From Candidatus Zambryskibacteria bacterium RIFCSPLOWO2_02_FULL_51_21 (lineage in GTDB: Bacteria; Patescibacteriota; Minisyncoccia; Phycocordibacterales; Zambryskibacteraceae), in assembly GCA_001824255.1 (NCBI GenBank), contig MHWQ01000002.1, positions 336,533-393,571 of the forward strand: a stretch of DNA of 57,039 nt, written 5' to 3'. This document shows positions 1 to 7,331 of this stretch, one piece after another. Position numbers and translations under genes: made by a program. The stretch's first letter is position 1. Each line of letters opens with the position of its first letter. The notes beneath the pieces were generated by a model that was given only the letters and a program-made list of their open reading frames with translations, made no database searches and was not told the origin of the DNA.

Positions 1-14
1 GTTTGTGCCCACAC

Positions 15-428
15 TTAAGAAATTCCCGTCTGTTCCTGAATCTGCTTGTACGCGAACTGCCCGTAGTTCTCGGCGTCAAGCTGGCTTACCGACGTGAGAA
101 ATCTGATGAGTGAGATGACCTCCTCAAATTCCTTGTCGGAAAAGGCCGCCTGGTGGTCGTAAACAAGCGCCCGATACCGGCTGGCGATCCGGAACAAATC
201 CTTCTTCGTCATGTTCCGGTTGGCGAGCGCCCGCATCGCCATGTTGTATGATTCGCAAGGGCTCATCTCTCCCCCGAGAACCATTTCCACTTCCACGAAG
301 AAGTTGTCGACTTCCTCGCAGATGTTGTCGAGAACGCTGGCGTGCCTGCCGTTCAGCTGGACAGAGAAACACGTCACCATAGCGGCAGCCGAGCTACGCA
401 AATCTCTCGAACCACCAATCTGAGGCAT
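15..428 (-). CDS. Orphan hypothetical protein, 137 aa
   Basis: I do not recognise this soluble, mostly helical, acidic protein; no catalytic motif is visible. The start at 428 (MPQIGG) is chosen because AAGGAGG lies five bases upstream; an upstream in-frame ATG at 446 would put this site inside the gene. A TATACT box at 457-462 is a possible -10. It belongs to the set of short orphan genes in this window that carry strong SD sites, unlike the conserved genes. Confidence 0.6.
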   Translation of the reverse strand: MPQIGGSRDLRSSAAAMVTCFSVQLNGRHASVLDNICEEVDNFFVEVEMVLGGEMSPCESYNMAMRALANRNMTKKDLFRIASRYRALVYDHQAAFSDKEFEEVISLIRFLTSVSQLDAENYGQFAYKQIQEQTGIS

Positions 429-486
429 ATGTCCCTCCTTGAGCAAGTCTATTGTAAGTATATTCCTTTATATAAATTTTGCCCGA

Positions 487-522
487 CAATGAAAACCCCG
501 GCATTAGCCGGGGTTTTCATTG
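487..522. terminator. Perfect hairpin, likely terminator
   Basis: Two 16-base arms (487-502 and 507-522) pair perfectly around an ATTA loop and contain AAAACCCCGG/CCGGGGTTTT. It lies just past the stop of the small minus-strand ORF at 529 and can act in both directions. Confidence 0.75.
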
Positions 523-528
523 TCACTT

Positions 529-627
529 TTAAGATTCGCGGCTGTTCATAGAGGACCTCGCCCGGCGCGCCGCCTGCGCTTTCTTGATATTGCGGCGGGC
601 CGCTTCCCGCTGTTTGCGTGATGCCAT
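529..627 (-). CDS. Small basic peptide, 32 aa
   Basis: A short ORF starting MASRKQREAARRNIKKAQ and rich in Arg/Lys/Ala. The KQREAARRNIKKA pattern resembles short basic hypothetical proteins I have seen in other bacteria. It is followed seven bases later by a strong terminator hairpin, which supports expression. No clear SD is visible. Function unknown; it could bind nucleic acid, judging only from charge. Confidence 0.4.
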   Translation of the reverse strand: MASRKQREAARRNIKKAQAARRARSSMNSRES

Positions 628-671
628 AGATTTGCGTTAGCTAGTAATTCGCCCTCGCAATGTGAGACGAA

Positions 672-1130
672 TCACTTCCTGTCTATCTTACGGAAAAGTT
701 CGAGCAGTAGTTCATTCTGATTTTCGAGATGTGCGATAATCACTTCGATTTCCTGTTGAGCCCGGCGGTCCACTTCGAAATCCTTCTGGGCGCGCCATTC
801 CGCGGCCCTGCCTTCTATATTTTGTCCGACCATGATAATGGGCAAGAGAATAAGCTGGAGAATGTTGGAAGCAAAGAGCCAAATGACGAAAGCTGGCCCG
901 GGGTCGAAGCGCACTTCGACCGGAGCGAGCATGTTCCAGGCAAGCCAGACAATAGTCCAGACGAGGATGATGAAGAAGAACCCGAGTGAGCCGATTATTT
1001 TATGTATGAAGACGGCGAACCTTTCGGACCTGGTCAGGACCGAGCGGTGCGTCCGGTATTGCCCGTGGCCAAGCGCCGTAAGCGTTGCTCTCAACTCGTG
1101 CAGGGTCGGCGGATTGTGTTTGTATTCCAT
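672..1130 (-). CDS. DUF1003 family membrane protein
   Basis: 152 aa with two central hydrophobic helices (about residues 44-66 and 80-103), preceded by a basic N-terminus and followed by a charged helical tail. The FDPGPAFVIWLFASN segment, the IIMVGQNIEGR segment and the DFEVDRRAQQEIE tail match the DUF1003 pattern. The molecular role of the family is not known. Its ATG lies eight bases after a TATGCT box at 1139-1144, so it may be nearly leaderless; it is divergent from infC. Confidence 0.75.
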   Translation of the reverse strand: MEYKHNPPTLHELRATLTALGHGQYRTHRSVLTRSERFAVFIHKIIGSLGFFFIILVWTIVWLAWNMLAPVEVRFDPGPAFVIWLFASNILQLILLPIIMVGQNIEGRAAEWRAQKDFEVDRRAQQEIEVIIAHLENQNELLLELFRKIDRK

Positions 1131-1138
1131 GTGTTAAT

Positions 1139-1170
1139 AGCATATAATAAACGTCAATATAAGTTATACA
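1139..1170. promoter_or_regulatory. Divergent -10 boxes for DUF1003 gene and infC
   Basis: Minus strand TATGCT (1139-1144) sits eight bases before the DUF1003 start. On the plus strand TATAAT (1143-1148) and TATACA (1165-1170) precede infC; the latter is exactly six bases before the TTG start at 1177. No strong -35 is visible for either. Confidence 0.5.
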
Positions 1171-1176
1171 CAGAAG

Positions 1177-1680
1177 TTGCCAGAACCTCGCATCAACCAT
1201 AGGATTTCCGCACGCGAACTACGCGTCATCGGGCCCCAAGGGGAGAACCTAGGCGTCCTCACGCTCTCAGAAGCCATCAGGGCGGCCTCTGAACATCAGC
1301 TCGACCTCATAGAAATTTCTCCCAGCGCCACCCCGCCGGTAGCGAGAATCGCCGACTTCGGCAAGTGGCTCTACGAGGAGAACAAGAAACAGAAAGCTTC
1401 TAAGAAGCCGCGCTCCTCGGAGGTCAAAACCGTGCAGGTGAAGCTCGGCACCGGCGACCACGACCTCATGCTCAAGGCTAAGTCGGCTTCGAAGTGGCTT
1501 ACCGAGGGCAACAGGGTGCGGGTGGACCTCTTCCTCCCCGGCCGCTCCAAGTACATGGACGAGAAATTCCTCAAAGAGAGGATTGAGCGCATGCTCCAGC
1601 TCATCTCCGTGGACTACAAGATTGCCGACCCAGCCAGGAAGAGCCCGAAGGGCATGAGTTGCCTCATCGAACGGGCCTAA
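1177..1680 (+). CDS. infC: Translation initiation factor IF-3
   Basis: 167 aa with both IF-3 domains: the N-terminal part with RINHRISARELRVIG and the LDLIEISP motif, a Lys-rich linker, and the C-terminal domain with VKTVQVKLGTGDHD. It binds the 30S subunit and checks initiator tRNA pairing. The start is TTG, preceded by no SD; rare infC starts are known from the autoregulated E. coli gene (AUU). It leads the conserved infC-rpmI-rplT operon. Confidence 0.95.
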   Translation: MPEPRINHRISARELRVIGPQGENLGVLTLSEAIRAASEHQLDLIEISPSATPPVARIADFGKWLYEENKKQKASKKPRSSEVKTVQVKLGTGDHDLMLKAKSASKWLTEGNRVRVDLFLPGRSKYMDEKFLKERIERMLQLISVDYKIADPARKSPKGMSCLIERA

Positions 1681-1689
1681 CCCAACGGC

Positions 1690-1709
1690 CCTGCCTGCCG
1701 GCAGGCAGG
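1690..1709. repeat. 20-bp palindromic repeat, copy 1 (intergenic)
   Basis: Perfect palindrome CCTGCCTGCCGGCAGGCAGG nine bases after the infC stop. The same unit occurs at 5619, 13612, 25763 and 54742, with variants at 39490 and 56585. Confidence 0.95.
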
Positions 1710-1749
1710 CTAGACAAACCTCGATAAATCCGTATTATAGAGCCCTGCT

Positions 1750-1938
1750 ATGAAGACTAATAAGTCATATTCAAAGCGAATCAAGGTGACCAAGTCCGGC
1801 AAACTCCTTTCGAGGAAGGCCGGCCAGAACCACTTCAACGCCAAGGACAGGCGACCGGCGAAATCGGCCAAGAACCGCTCGTCGGAATTTCATATTTCGA
1901 ATAAATCTGCTTCCAGATATCTAGTTAATATAAAGTAA
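1750..1938 (+). CDS. rpmI: 50S ribosomal protein L35 (bL35)
   Basis: 62 aa, very basic, beginning MKTNKSYSKRIKVTKSGKLL and containing the HFNAKDRR segment near the middle, as in bL35. It lies between infC and rplT as in most bacteria. A TATTAT box at 1732-1737 lies 12 bases before the ATG, so an internal promoter is possible. Confidence 0.95.
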   Translation: MKTNKSYSKRIKVTKSGKLLSRKAGQNHFNAKDRRPAKSAKNRSSEFHISNKSASRYLVNIK

Positions 1939-1939
1939 C

Positions 1940-2284
1940 ATGACTCGAGTAAAGAAAGGAGTAAACGCGCTTAAGTCGAGGAGAAATATTCTCAGGAAGG
2001 TTAAGGGCTACCGCCACGGCAGGAAATCGAAGGAGCGCATGGCAAACGAAGCCATCGTCCATGCCGGCGTCTACGCCTTCGCGCACAGGAAAGACAAGAA
2101 GGGCGACTTCCGCCGCCTCTGGAACGTCCGCATGTCGGCATTGCTCAAGGCCGAGGGCCTCTCCTACTCCAAGTTCATTCCACTTTTGAAAAAGCATAGC
2201 ATCGCTTTGGACAGAAAAATTCTCGCCGGCTTAGCACAAAACAACCCCGAAACTTTCAGGAAGATTATTGAAACTGTGAAGTAA
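1940..2284 (+). CDS. rplT: 50S ribosomal protein L20 (bL20)
   Basis: 114 aa with the typical N-terminal basic extension (RVKKGVNALKSRRNILRKVKG) and the globular C-terminal half (WNVRMSALLKAEGLSYSKFI). It binds 23S rRNA early in 50S assembly; in other bacteria L20 represses this operon. The ATG comes one base after the rpmI stop, indicating coupling. Confidence 0.95.
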   Translation: MTRVKKGVNALKSRRNILRKVKGYRHGRKSKERMANEAIVHAGVYAFAHRKDKKGDFRRLWNVRMSALLKAEGLSYSKFIPLLKKHSIALDRKILAGLAQNNPETFRKIIETVK

Positions 2285-2289
2285 GAGCG

Positions 2290-2315
2290 AACGGCCAACG
2301 CAAGTCGGCCGTTTT
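2290..2315. terminator. Terminator after rplT, shared with the opposite gene
   Basis: AACGGCC (2290-2296) pairs with GGCCGTT (2307-2313), followed by a T run on the plus strand. It closes infC-rpmI-rplT and lies just past the stop of the minus-strand gene at 2319. Confidence 0.7.
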
Positions 2316-2318
2316 GAT

Positions 2319-2807
2319 TCAGAGTGGCAGGAGTGGGATGTGGACTTCTGGACATTGTTCGGAAAGAGCTCTCCTTACCCTCTCTTGCCAAACCGGCCAG
2401 ATAGACTTCGACAACCCGCGCTTGTCGGCGATCAGGAAATCGATAATCTCCGATACCTGCGTTTTCCATTCGTGAGCATTGTGCTGCTGCTGGTATTCGG
2501 CGTATTTTTCCTTGAGCGCAGACCTGTAGTTGTGGCTCAGGAAATTCTGGACCCCTCCCCAGATTTCAAGTCCGGCGAAGCTGTCGCTGTCGACACAGTC
2601 TTCCGGCCACATCTTACGAATGACATCCACTCCCTGGAAAATCATTTGGCCGATACTTAGCCGACCCCAGTCGGAACACGGACCATCTCCGCAAATGACG
2701 TAGAGAAAGTCCATATCACTCTGGTAGAAACATAGAGGTTTGCCGTCCGGCTTTTTAGCCAGCGCTTCGAGAAAACAAAAGAAATCCGAACTGATGATTA
2801 GAGACAA
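2319..2807 (-). CDS. Orphan hypothetical protein, 162 aa
   Basis: Not recognised. A soluble protein with several Trp and Cys residues and no membrane segment. The start codon is TTG, selected because AAAGGAGGAGGAG lies directly upstream, one of the strongest SD sites in the window. It ends opposite rplT and shares its terminator. It belongs to the short orphan gene class. Confidence 0.6.
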   Translation of the reverse strand: MSLIISSDFFCFLEALAKKPDGKPLCFYQSDMDFLYVICGDGPCSDWGRLSIGQMIFQGVDVIRKMWPEDCVDSDSFAGLEIWGGVQNFLSHNYRSALKEKYAEYQQQHNAHEWKTQVSEIIDFLIADKRGLSKSIWPVWQERVRRALSEQCPEVHIPLLPL

Positions 2808-2839
2808 CTCCTCCTCCTTTGTGAGAACAGTCTAAAGTA

Positions 2840-3259
2840 TTATTTTAACATAGAAACGGAAGGATTATGCTTTATTCCAATAAACACCGCGAGAAGTGCG
2901 CCAACGGCGTCAGATAGAAGGTCATGCATAACGTCTAGATAATACTTGGCTTCGACAGCGTCGGTAATGCCGTTTACGTATTCAAAAATTTCCCATCCTA
3001 TCCCCACGGCCATAACCAGCAGGAAAACCGCCAGCACGGCAAAAATTTTTTTCCTCGGCGCGCCGCGAAAAATAATACCGGAAAGAAAAAGTCCCCAATA
3101 TAGCCCGAGTCCGCCCGCAAAACTGACCAGGAAATGTACCATCCAGTCGAACCACCAATAAGTCCAGTACAAATATAATTCGCCGGCCAGAAAGTGTAAC
3201 GCTGTGGTAATTATCGCGAGAAAAAGGACAAGGAACAGTATGAAATTATTTTTTCTCAT
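2840..3259 (-). CDS. Four-helix membrane protein, VanZ/DUF2238-like
   Basis: 139 aa with about four transmembrane segments (near residues 5-24, 38-60, 70-92, 110-128). Conserved-looking polar positions inside or near helices (DWMVHFL, WEIFEY, YYLDVMHDLLSDAVGA) resemble VanZ/DUF2238-type membrane proteins, whose biochemical role is unclear. It lies directly downstream of a structured RNA element ending in a terminator hairpin at 3277-3310, so it could be controlled by attenuation. Confidence 0.5.
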   Translation of the reverse strand: MRKNNFILFLVLFLAIITTALHFLAGELYLYWTYWWFDWMVHFLVSFAGGLGLYWGLFLSGIIFRGAPRKKIFAVLAVFLLVMAVGIGWEIFEYVNGITDAVEAKYYLDVMHDLLSDAVGALLAVFIGIKHNPSVSMLK

Positions 3260-3271
3260 TGAATAAGTCTA

Positions 3272-3434
3272 GCATAAACGGAAATCCCGACCGAAGTCGG
3301 GATTTCCGTTAGGGTTATTTTGGTATACCCTAGTTTCTAAACTAGGTGGGTGTCAGCTCTGTGCCCCGAGAGGCAGAGAGACATACGACTCCCTGAAAAT
3401 GTTTTAGCTAGATAATACCTCAAATAACCCTGCC
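3272..3434 (-). ncRNA. Candidate structured RNA (6S-like fold or attenuator)
   Basis: A TATAAT box (3438-3443, minus) precedes about 160 bases without an ORF. The 5' part (3416-3430) pairs with 3312-3326, allowing one bulge, to form a long closing stem. Inside are an apical hairpin (3348-3393) and a side hairpin with 7-8 bp arms (3329-3346). A terminator with perfect 15-bp arms follows (3277-3291/3296-3310) with T bases after it. A closing stem, a bubble with a 3'-side hairpin and an apical stem is the 6S RNA plan. It could instead be a regulatory leader of the membrane gene at 3259. Confidence 0.55.
3277..3310 (-). terminator. Intrinsic terminator of the 3.3-kb RNA
   Basis: Perfect 15-bp arms around a four-base loop (CGAA on plus), followed on the minus strand by TTTAT. 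It separates the structured RNA from the membrane gene whose ATG lies 17 bases downstream. Confidence 0.8.
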
Positions 3435-3550
3435 ACTATTATAACGTGCGAGAAAACTTTTTCTTGTTGATAATATATAGACGAAGGGTCCAAAATATTC
3501 CGTACTCGTGGCTTTGTTGCTTCGTCAAAAAACGCTACTCCAAAATACCT

Positions 3551-4138
3551 TTACGCATCAACGCCAAAACGTTTGTAGGTCAACACCTTATTCTTGCCGA
3601 ACCAGTGTTGAATCTCATGTTGCGCCTCCTCGGCAGTTTCAGAAGCATGGACAAGATTCATCACGGCCCGTTTCTCGGCATTCGCAAGAGCTGGAGAGTC
3701 AATAGAGAAATCACCTCTGATAGTACCCATATCGGCCTGGAATGGCAGTGTCGGTCCGGCAATTTTCCTTACCGTATCTACGGCGTGAAGCCCTTGTACA
3801 ATCATTCGAACTAAGGGAGCCGAAGTCAGATAGTCAATTACCCAGCTGCGTACCATCGGACCAATTTTAGCCGGGTCATCACTACCCACAAGCGGCACTG
3901 GGTCAATACCGTATTTTTTGTAAGTACTAAGACTTTTTTCACCCAGACGAGTAATCCAAGCTTCGTCTTTTGGATAGTGGGCATCAATTTGTTCCGCAGT
4001 TGGCTGGAACATTTCCAGGGCCACAATTTTCAAATCTCTCTGTTCAAACCTTTTTATGATTTCACCAATCAATCCCTTCTGTACGGCATCCGGCTTAATC
4101 AGGACGAATGTTTGTTCTTCTTTAAAATGCTTGATCAT
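3551..4138 (-). CDS. ndk: Nucleoside diphosphate kinase, long form
   Basis: Transfers gamma-phosphate between nucleoside triphosphates and diphosphates through a phosphohistidine. The N-terminal FVLIKPDAVQKGLIGEII and the active-site NLVHASE (His164) are present. At 195 aa it is about 45-50 residues longer than usual; the extra stretch lies around residues 61-103, between the HYPKDEAW helix and the LTSAPLV strand. The ATG lies nine bases after a TAAGAT box, with no SD. Confidence 0.93.
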   Translation of the reverse strand: MIKHFKEEQTFVLIKPDAVQKGLIGEIIKRFEQRDLKIVALEMFQPTAEQIDAHYPKDEAWITRLGEKSLSTYKKYGIDPVPLVGSDDPAKIGPMVRSWVIDYLTSAPLVRMIVQGLHAVDTVRKIAGPTLPFQADMGTIRGDFSIDSPALANAEKRAVMNLVHASETAEEAQHEIQHWFGKNKVLTYKRFGVDA

Positions 4139-4159
4139 GGAAAACTCATCTTATCAGAA

Positions 4160-4190
4160 AAGCCCGCCCAGGTGAAGCATGGGCGGGCTT
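4160..4190 (-). terminator. Terminator of the 38-aa membrane peptide gene
   Basis: AAGCCCGCCCA (4160-4170) pairs with TGGGCGGGCTT (4180-4190); on the minus strand TTTTCTGAT follows. Confidence 0.8.
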
Positions 4191-4201
4191 CCCTGGCGGG
4201 C

Positions 4202-4318
4202 TTAAAGGTAGTGCGTGACACACTCGAGTAGGGCGATGAACGCGATAATCGTCAGCGCCACCAGAAACGCTCTCTCGTGCTTATCGAGCCACAATGTGAC
4301 TCGCCAATACAGACTCAT
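4202..4318 (-). CDS. Small single-pass membrane peptide, 38 aa
   Basis: Starts MSLYWRVTLWLDKHERAF and ends in a hydrophobic helix (about residues 17-33). Support comes from a complete expression unit: TTGACA (4370-4375), 17-base spacer, TAAGAT (4347-4352), AAGGAGG four bases before the ATG, and a strong terminator after the stop. The promoter overlaps the last codons of map. No function is apparent; it belongs to the short orphan gene class. Confidence 0.7.
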   Translation of the reverse strand: MSLYWRVTLWLDKHERAFLVALTIIAFIALLECVTHYL

Positions 4319-4346
4319 GTAAGCCTCCTTGGGCTAATCTTTTTCC

Positions 4347-4375
4347 ATCTTAGCACAACCGTATCTATTTGTCAA
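4347..4375 (-). promoter_or_regulatory. Sigma70-type promoter of the 38-aa gene
   Basis: TTGACA at 4370-4375 and TAAGAT at 4347-4352 with a 17-base spacer on the minus strand, inside and just beyond the map stop region. Confidence 0.75.
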
Positions 4376-5141
4376 GTGTCAAAACTATGTTGCCTTTTTC
4401 GGTAATAGCCACCGTGTGTTCGAAATGGGCGCTCCGAGAGCCGTCTCTGGTCTTTATAGTGTAGCCGTCCTTCATCTGCCGTATGCCGCCCCTGCCTGCG
4501 TTTACCATGGGTTCTATGGCCAGGACCATGCCCGGCACCAGTTTCTCCCCTTCCCCTTTCCTTCCGACATTCGGCACGTATGGTTCTTCATGGAGAGCAT
4601 AGCCCAGACCGTGGCCGACCAAATCTTCCGCCAGAGAAAACCTCGTCTCACTCACAACCTTGCTTATGGCGAAGCCAATGTCGCCTGTGTGGTTGCCGGG
4701 CTTCGCGGCAGCAATACCCGCTTCAAGCGCCCGCTTCGTCGCCTTGAGCAATTCGCGCGCTTCATCGTCTACCGCTCCCACCGGCACGGTGATGGCCGAG
4801 TCGGTAAAAAGCCCCTGGTGAATTACCGAGAGGTCGATGGCCACAACGTCGCCCTGCTTCAGCACCTTCGGTGTCTCGTTGGGTATGCCGTGGACAATCT
4901 CGTCGTTTATGGAAATGCAAAGTGCCGCCGGGAAGGGCCTCTTCGCTCCCGCGGGCGTGTAACCCAAATGGGCGGGTTTATCCCCGCCCGCCTTAACCAG
5001 CGCGAGTGCCTCTTCTTCAAGTGCCAGAGTGGAAACACCCGGCTCGACCATCTCGGCGAGGAGACGCAAAATTTCGGCGTGCCTTCGCCCGCCTTCTTTC
5101 AAGATTTCTATTTCTTTTTCGCTTTTAAGCCGAATAGTCAT
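4365..5141 (-). CDS. map: Methionine aminopeptidase, type I
   Basis: Removes the initiator methionine from nascent proteins. 258 aa; the five metal ligands are visible as D103 (AIDLSV), D114 (FTDSA), H177 (GHGLG), E210 (AIEPM) and E241 (FEHT), and the substrate histidine is H84 (IVHGIP). It overlaps the 3' end of adk by 17 bases, keeping the secY-adk-map order. infA, rpmJ, rpsM and rpsK, which often follow map, are absent here. Confidence 0.96.
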   Translation of the reverse strand: MTIRLKSEKEIEILKEGGRRHAEILRLLAEMVEPGVSTLALEEEALALVKAGGDKPAHLGYTPAGAKRPFPAALCISINDEIVHGIPNETPKVLKQGDVVAIDLSVIHQGLFTDSAITVPVGAVDDEARELLKATKRALEAGIAAAKPGNHTGDIGFAISKVVSETRFSLAEDLVGHGLGYALHEEPYVPNVGRKGEGEKLVPGMVLAIEPMVNAGRGGIRQMKDGYTIKTRDGSRSAHFEHTVAITEKGNIVLTLDK

Positions 5142-5733
5142 GCGACGCGATAATCTCGGCGTGCACCTCTTCTATGGTTTGTTCGCCGTTTATCTCGAAG
5201 AAGCGATAATACGGGTTTGCGCGGAAATATTCAACCGCCGGCATGACGTCCTTGTCGAACCAGTCGAGGCGCTTGTCTATCCTCGAGAGATTGACGTCGT
5301 CGGCCCGGCCGCGCGCCAGGAGCCGCTTCTCGGACCATTCCCGCGAAACATTTATGTAAATCACGGCCGGCTTATCCCGGCCGTAGAACTTCAGGGCCGA
5401 AGTGAGAATCTCCGCCTCATCGAGCGCCCGCGGCGCCCCGTCGAAGACTAGGTGCATGTCGGCATCAAGCTCGCTTAAAAGTATGTGCGACCACATGTAA
5501 CAGGCCAGGAAGTCCGGCTGGCGCTCATCAACTTCATAAATTTTCTTGGAAAGCTTCGCAGAGAAGTTTTCCCCGCGCAAGAAGCGGCGGAAATGCTCGC
5601 CCGTCTCGACGTAGAGAACCTGCCTGCCGGCAGGCAGGTCTGGCTCGAACTTTCTGATGCGATTTTTGAAAAGTTCGGCCTGAGTCCCCTTGCCGCACCC
5701 CGACCGACCGATGAAAATGATTGTTTGTAGCAC
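5125..5733 (-). CDS. adk: Adenylate kinase
   Basis: Interconverts ATP+AMP and 2 ADP. 202 aa; P-loop GRSGCGKGTQ at residues 9-18, DGAPR at 98-102 and a short lid (LLARGRADD, about 138-146) with RIDKRLDWF after it. An in-frame palindromic repeat inserts LPAGRQV at residues 33-39, just after the first helix. The GTG start at 5733 lies exactly six bases after TATAAT (5740-5745), predicting a leaderless mRNA inside the spc cluster. Confidence 0.93.
   Translation of the reverse strand: MLQTIIFIGRSGCGKGTQAELFKNRIRKFEPDLPAGRQVLYVETGEHFRRFLRGENFSAKLSKKIYEVDERQPDFLACYMWSHILLSELDADMHLVFDGAPRALDEAEILTSALKFYGRDKPAVIYINVSREWSEKRLLARGRADDVNLSRIDKRLDWFDKDVMPAVEYFRANPYYRFFEINGEQTIEEVHAEIIASHDYSA
5619..5638. 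repeat. Palindromic repeat, copy 2 (in adk)
   Basis: Perfect 20-bp unit, palindrome extended by A/T to 22 bp (5618-5639). Read in frame in adk as LPAGRQV. Confidence 0.95.
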
Positions 5734-5739
5734 ACAATC

Positions 5740-5745
5740 ATTATA
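5740..5745 (-). promoter_or_regulatory. -10 box of adk (leaderless)
   Basis: TATAAT on the minus strand, six bases before the GTG start of adk at 5733. No -35 match is obvious. Confidence 0.6.
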
Positions 5746-5758
5746 AACCCAAAAGAAA

Positions 5759-7030
5759 TTAATATTCGCGGACCGAAATCTGCGCGTCTATCTTTTTTAC
5801 CAAATCAATGACAACCGACACCACGATGAGAAGCGCCGTGCCGCCGATGGCAAGCGACTGAATGCCGGTAATAGAACGCAATATAAGAGGCAAAATAGCG
5901 ATAACGCCAAGGAAGAGCGCGCCGACGAGAGTGAGGCGCGTCAGCACTCGTGAAATGTAATCAGCGGTAGAAAGTCCGGGTCGCACGCCGGGAATGAAGG
6001 CTCCCGTCTTCTGCAAATTGGTCGAAATCTGGTCGGGGTCGAAGGTGACTGCCGTGTAGAAGTAGGTAAAGAGCACTACCAGGACAAAGTAAGCGCTGGT
6101 GTAGAACCAGGTATTGGCGAGAAGGCCGAGGAAGAAGCTGGAGAGGCCGGAAACAGCTGAGACATTGGACTGCGAGAGGAACTGGAAAATCATCTGGGGA
6201 AAAAGGAGAAGCGAGAGAGCGAAGATTATCGGGATAACGCCAGCCTGATTCACTCGCAAGGGAAGATAGGTTGAGAGACCTCCGTAGGATTTCCCGCCGC
6301 GAACCTGCTTGGCATAGGTAATGGGTATCGGCCGCTCCGCTTCCGTCACCACAACCACGCCGAAGGTGACAAGGAGTGCTACCGCGAGCCCCGCGAGATA
6401 TATTGGCAGCTGCGAGGCATCGAAGGTAAATGTTAGTTGCGAGAGAGTGGCCGGCAAACGCGCCACGATGCCTGCGAAGATGATGAGCGAAACGCCGTTG
6501 CCGATGCCGAATTCCGTTATAAGCTCGCCTATCCAGACAAGAAGCATCGAGCCCGCGACAATTATAAGAAGGTCCACCCCGAGCTGGGTGAAAGATAATG
6601 GCGGCAGAACCGACTGATTCTGCAGAAGCTTGATAAAGGCGTATCCCTGGAGAAGGGCCAGAGGTACTGTGAGGAGCCGTGAGTACTGCGCGAAACGCTT
6701 CCTGCCTGCCTCGCCCTCTTCCTGATACAGCGCCTTGAGCTTCGGCGACATGACCGTCATGAGTTGCATGATGATGGAGCCCGTGATGTAGGGGCCGACG
6801 CCAAGCATGACTATCGATAGATTCGAGAGACCGCCGCCCGAGAAGATATTGAGAAGACTCAGAAACTCGCTGCCGGAGAAAAGGGACTGGAGCCGGAGCA
6901 CATCAATGCCCGGGATGGGGATGACGGCGAAGATTCTAGCCACGGCGAGAAGTCCCAGCGCGAAGAAGATGCGCCTGCGCAACGTCGGGTCTCCGAAAAT
7001 AAACTGGAGTTTCTCTAAGACCTTGGACAT
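5759..7030 (-). CDS. secY: Preprotein translocase subunit SecY
   Basis: Channel-forming subunit of the SecYEG translocon. 423 aa with about ten transmembrane segments. The plug-region IPIPGID, the GGGLSNLSIVMLGVGPYITGS helix, GIGNGVSLIIFAGIVA, and the cytosolic loop EAERPIPITYAKQVRG are characteristic. It follows rplO by 18 bases in the spc operon and precedes adk. Confidence 0.97.
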   Translation of the reverse strand: MSKVLEKLQFIFGDPTLRRRIFFALGLLAVARIFAVIPIPGIDVLRLQSLFSGSEFLSLLNIFSGGGLSNLSIVMLGVGPYITGSIIMQLMTVMSPKLKALYQEEGEAGRKRFAQYSRLLTVPLALLQGYAFIKLLQNQSVLPPLSFTQLGVDLLIIVAGSMLLVWIGELITEFGIGNGVSLIIFAGIVARLPATLSQLTFTFDASQLPIYLAGLAVALLVTFGVVVVTEAERPIPITYAKQVRGGKSYGGLSTYLPLRVNQAGVIPIIFALSLLLFPQMIFQFLSQSNVSAVSGLSSFFLGLLANTWFYTSAYFVLVVLFTYFYTAVTFDPDQISTNLQKTGAFIPGVRPGLSTADYISRVLTRLTLVGALFLGVIAILPLILRSITGIQSLAIGGTALLIVVSVVIDLVKKIDAQISVREY

Positions 7031-7048
7031 GAGTGTAGCTTACAGCTT

Positions 7049-7306
7049 TTAGCTTTTAGCTGCCAGCTTTTCTTTGAGAGTGGCGCCGGTAAGTCTGGGC
7101 TGGAAAGATTTAAGGGAAGACTTGCCGCGGCCGCGGAGCTTCGGCACGCGCTTAATGACATCCCGGAGCTCTGGACGATTCTTGTGACCGGCGCGGGCGT
7201 TCTGACCCTTGGTGCCGCGTCCTGCGGTCTTGCCGCGCGTGCCGCCGCGCCCGACTTGGCGGGAAGTTTTGTTCGGAGTTTTTCTTTTGAGCGTGTGGAA
7301 CTGCAT
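7049..7306 (-). CDS. rplO: 50S ribosomal protein L15 (uL15), C-terminally short
   Basis: 85 aa. The N-terminal extension (LKRKTPNKTSRQVGRGGTR, RGTKGQNARAGHK) is typical, but the protein ends near residue 85 where bacterial L15 is usually about 145. secY starts 18 bases downstream, so there is no room for a frameshifted C-terminal domain. The missing part normally packs near the 23S rRNA surface. rpmD (uL30), usually between rpsE and rplO, is absent. Confidence 0.88.
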   Translation of the reverse strand: MQFHTLKRKTPNKTSRQVGRGGTRGKTAGRGTKGQNARAGHKNRPELRDVIKRVPKLRGRGKSSLKSFQPRLTGATLKEKLAAKS

Positions 7307-7331
7307 GTTATTTATAGTGAGCGTAGTCGAA

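Noticed and set aside
7031-7048. Frameshift as the cause of short L15
   Set aside because: Only 18 bases separate the stop from secY, so no hidden C-terminal coding sequence exists there.
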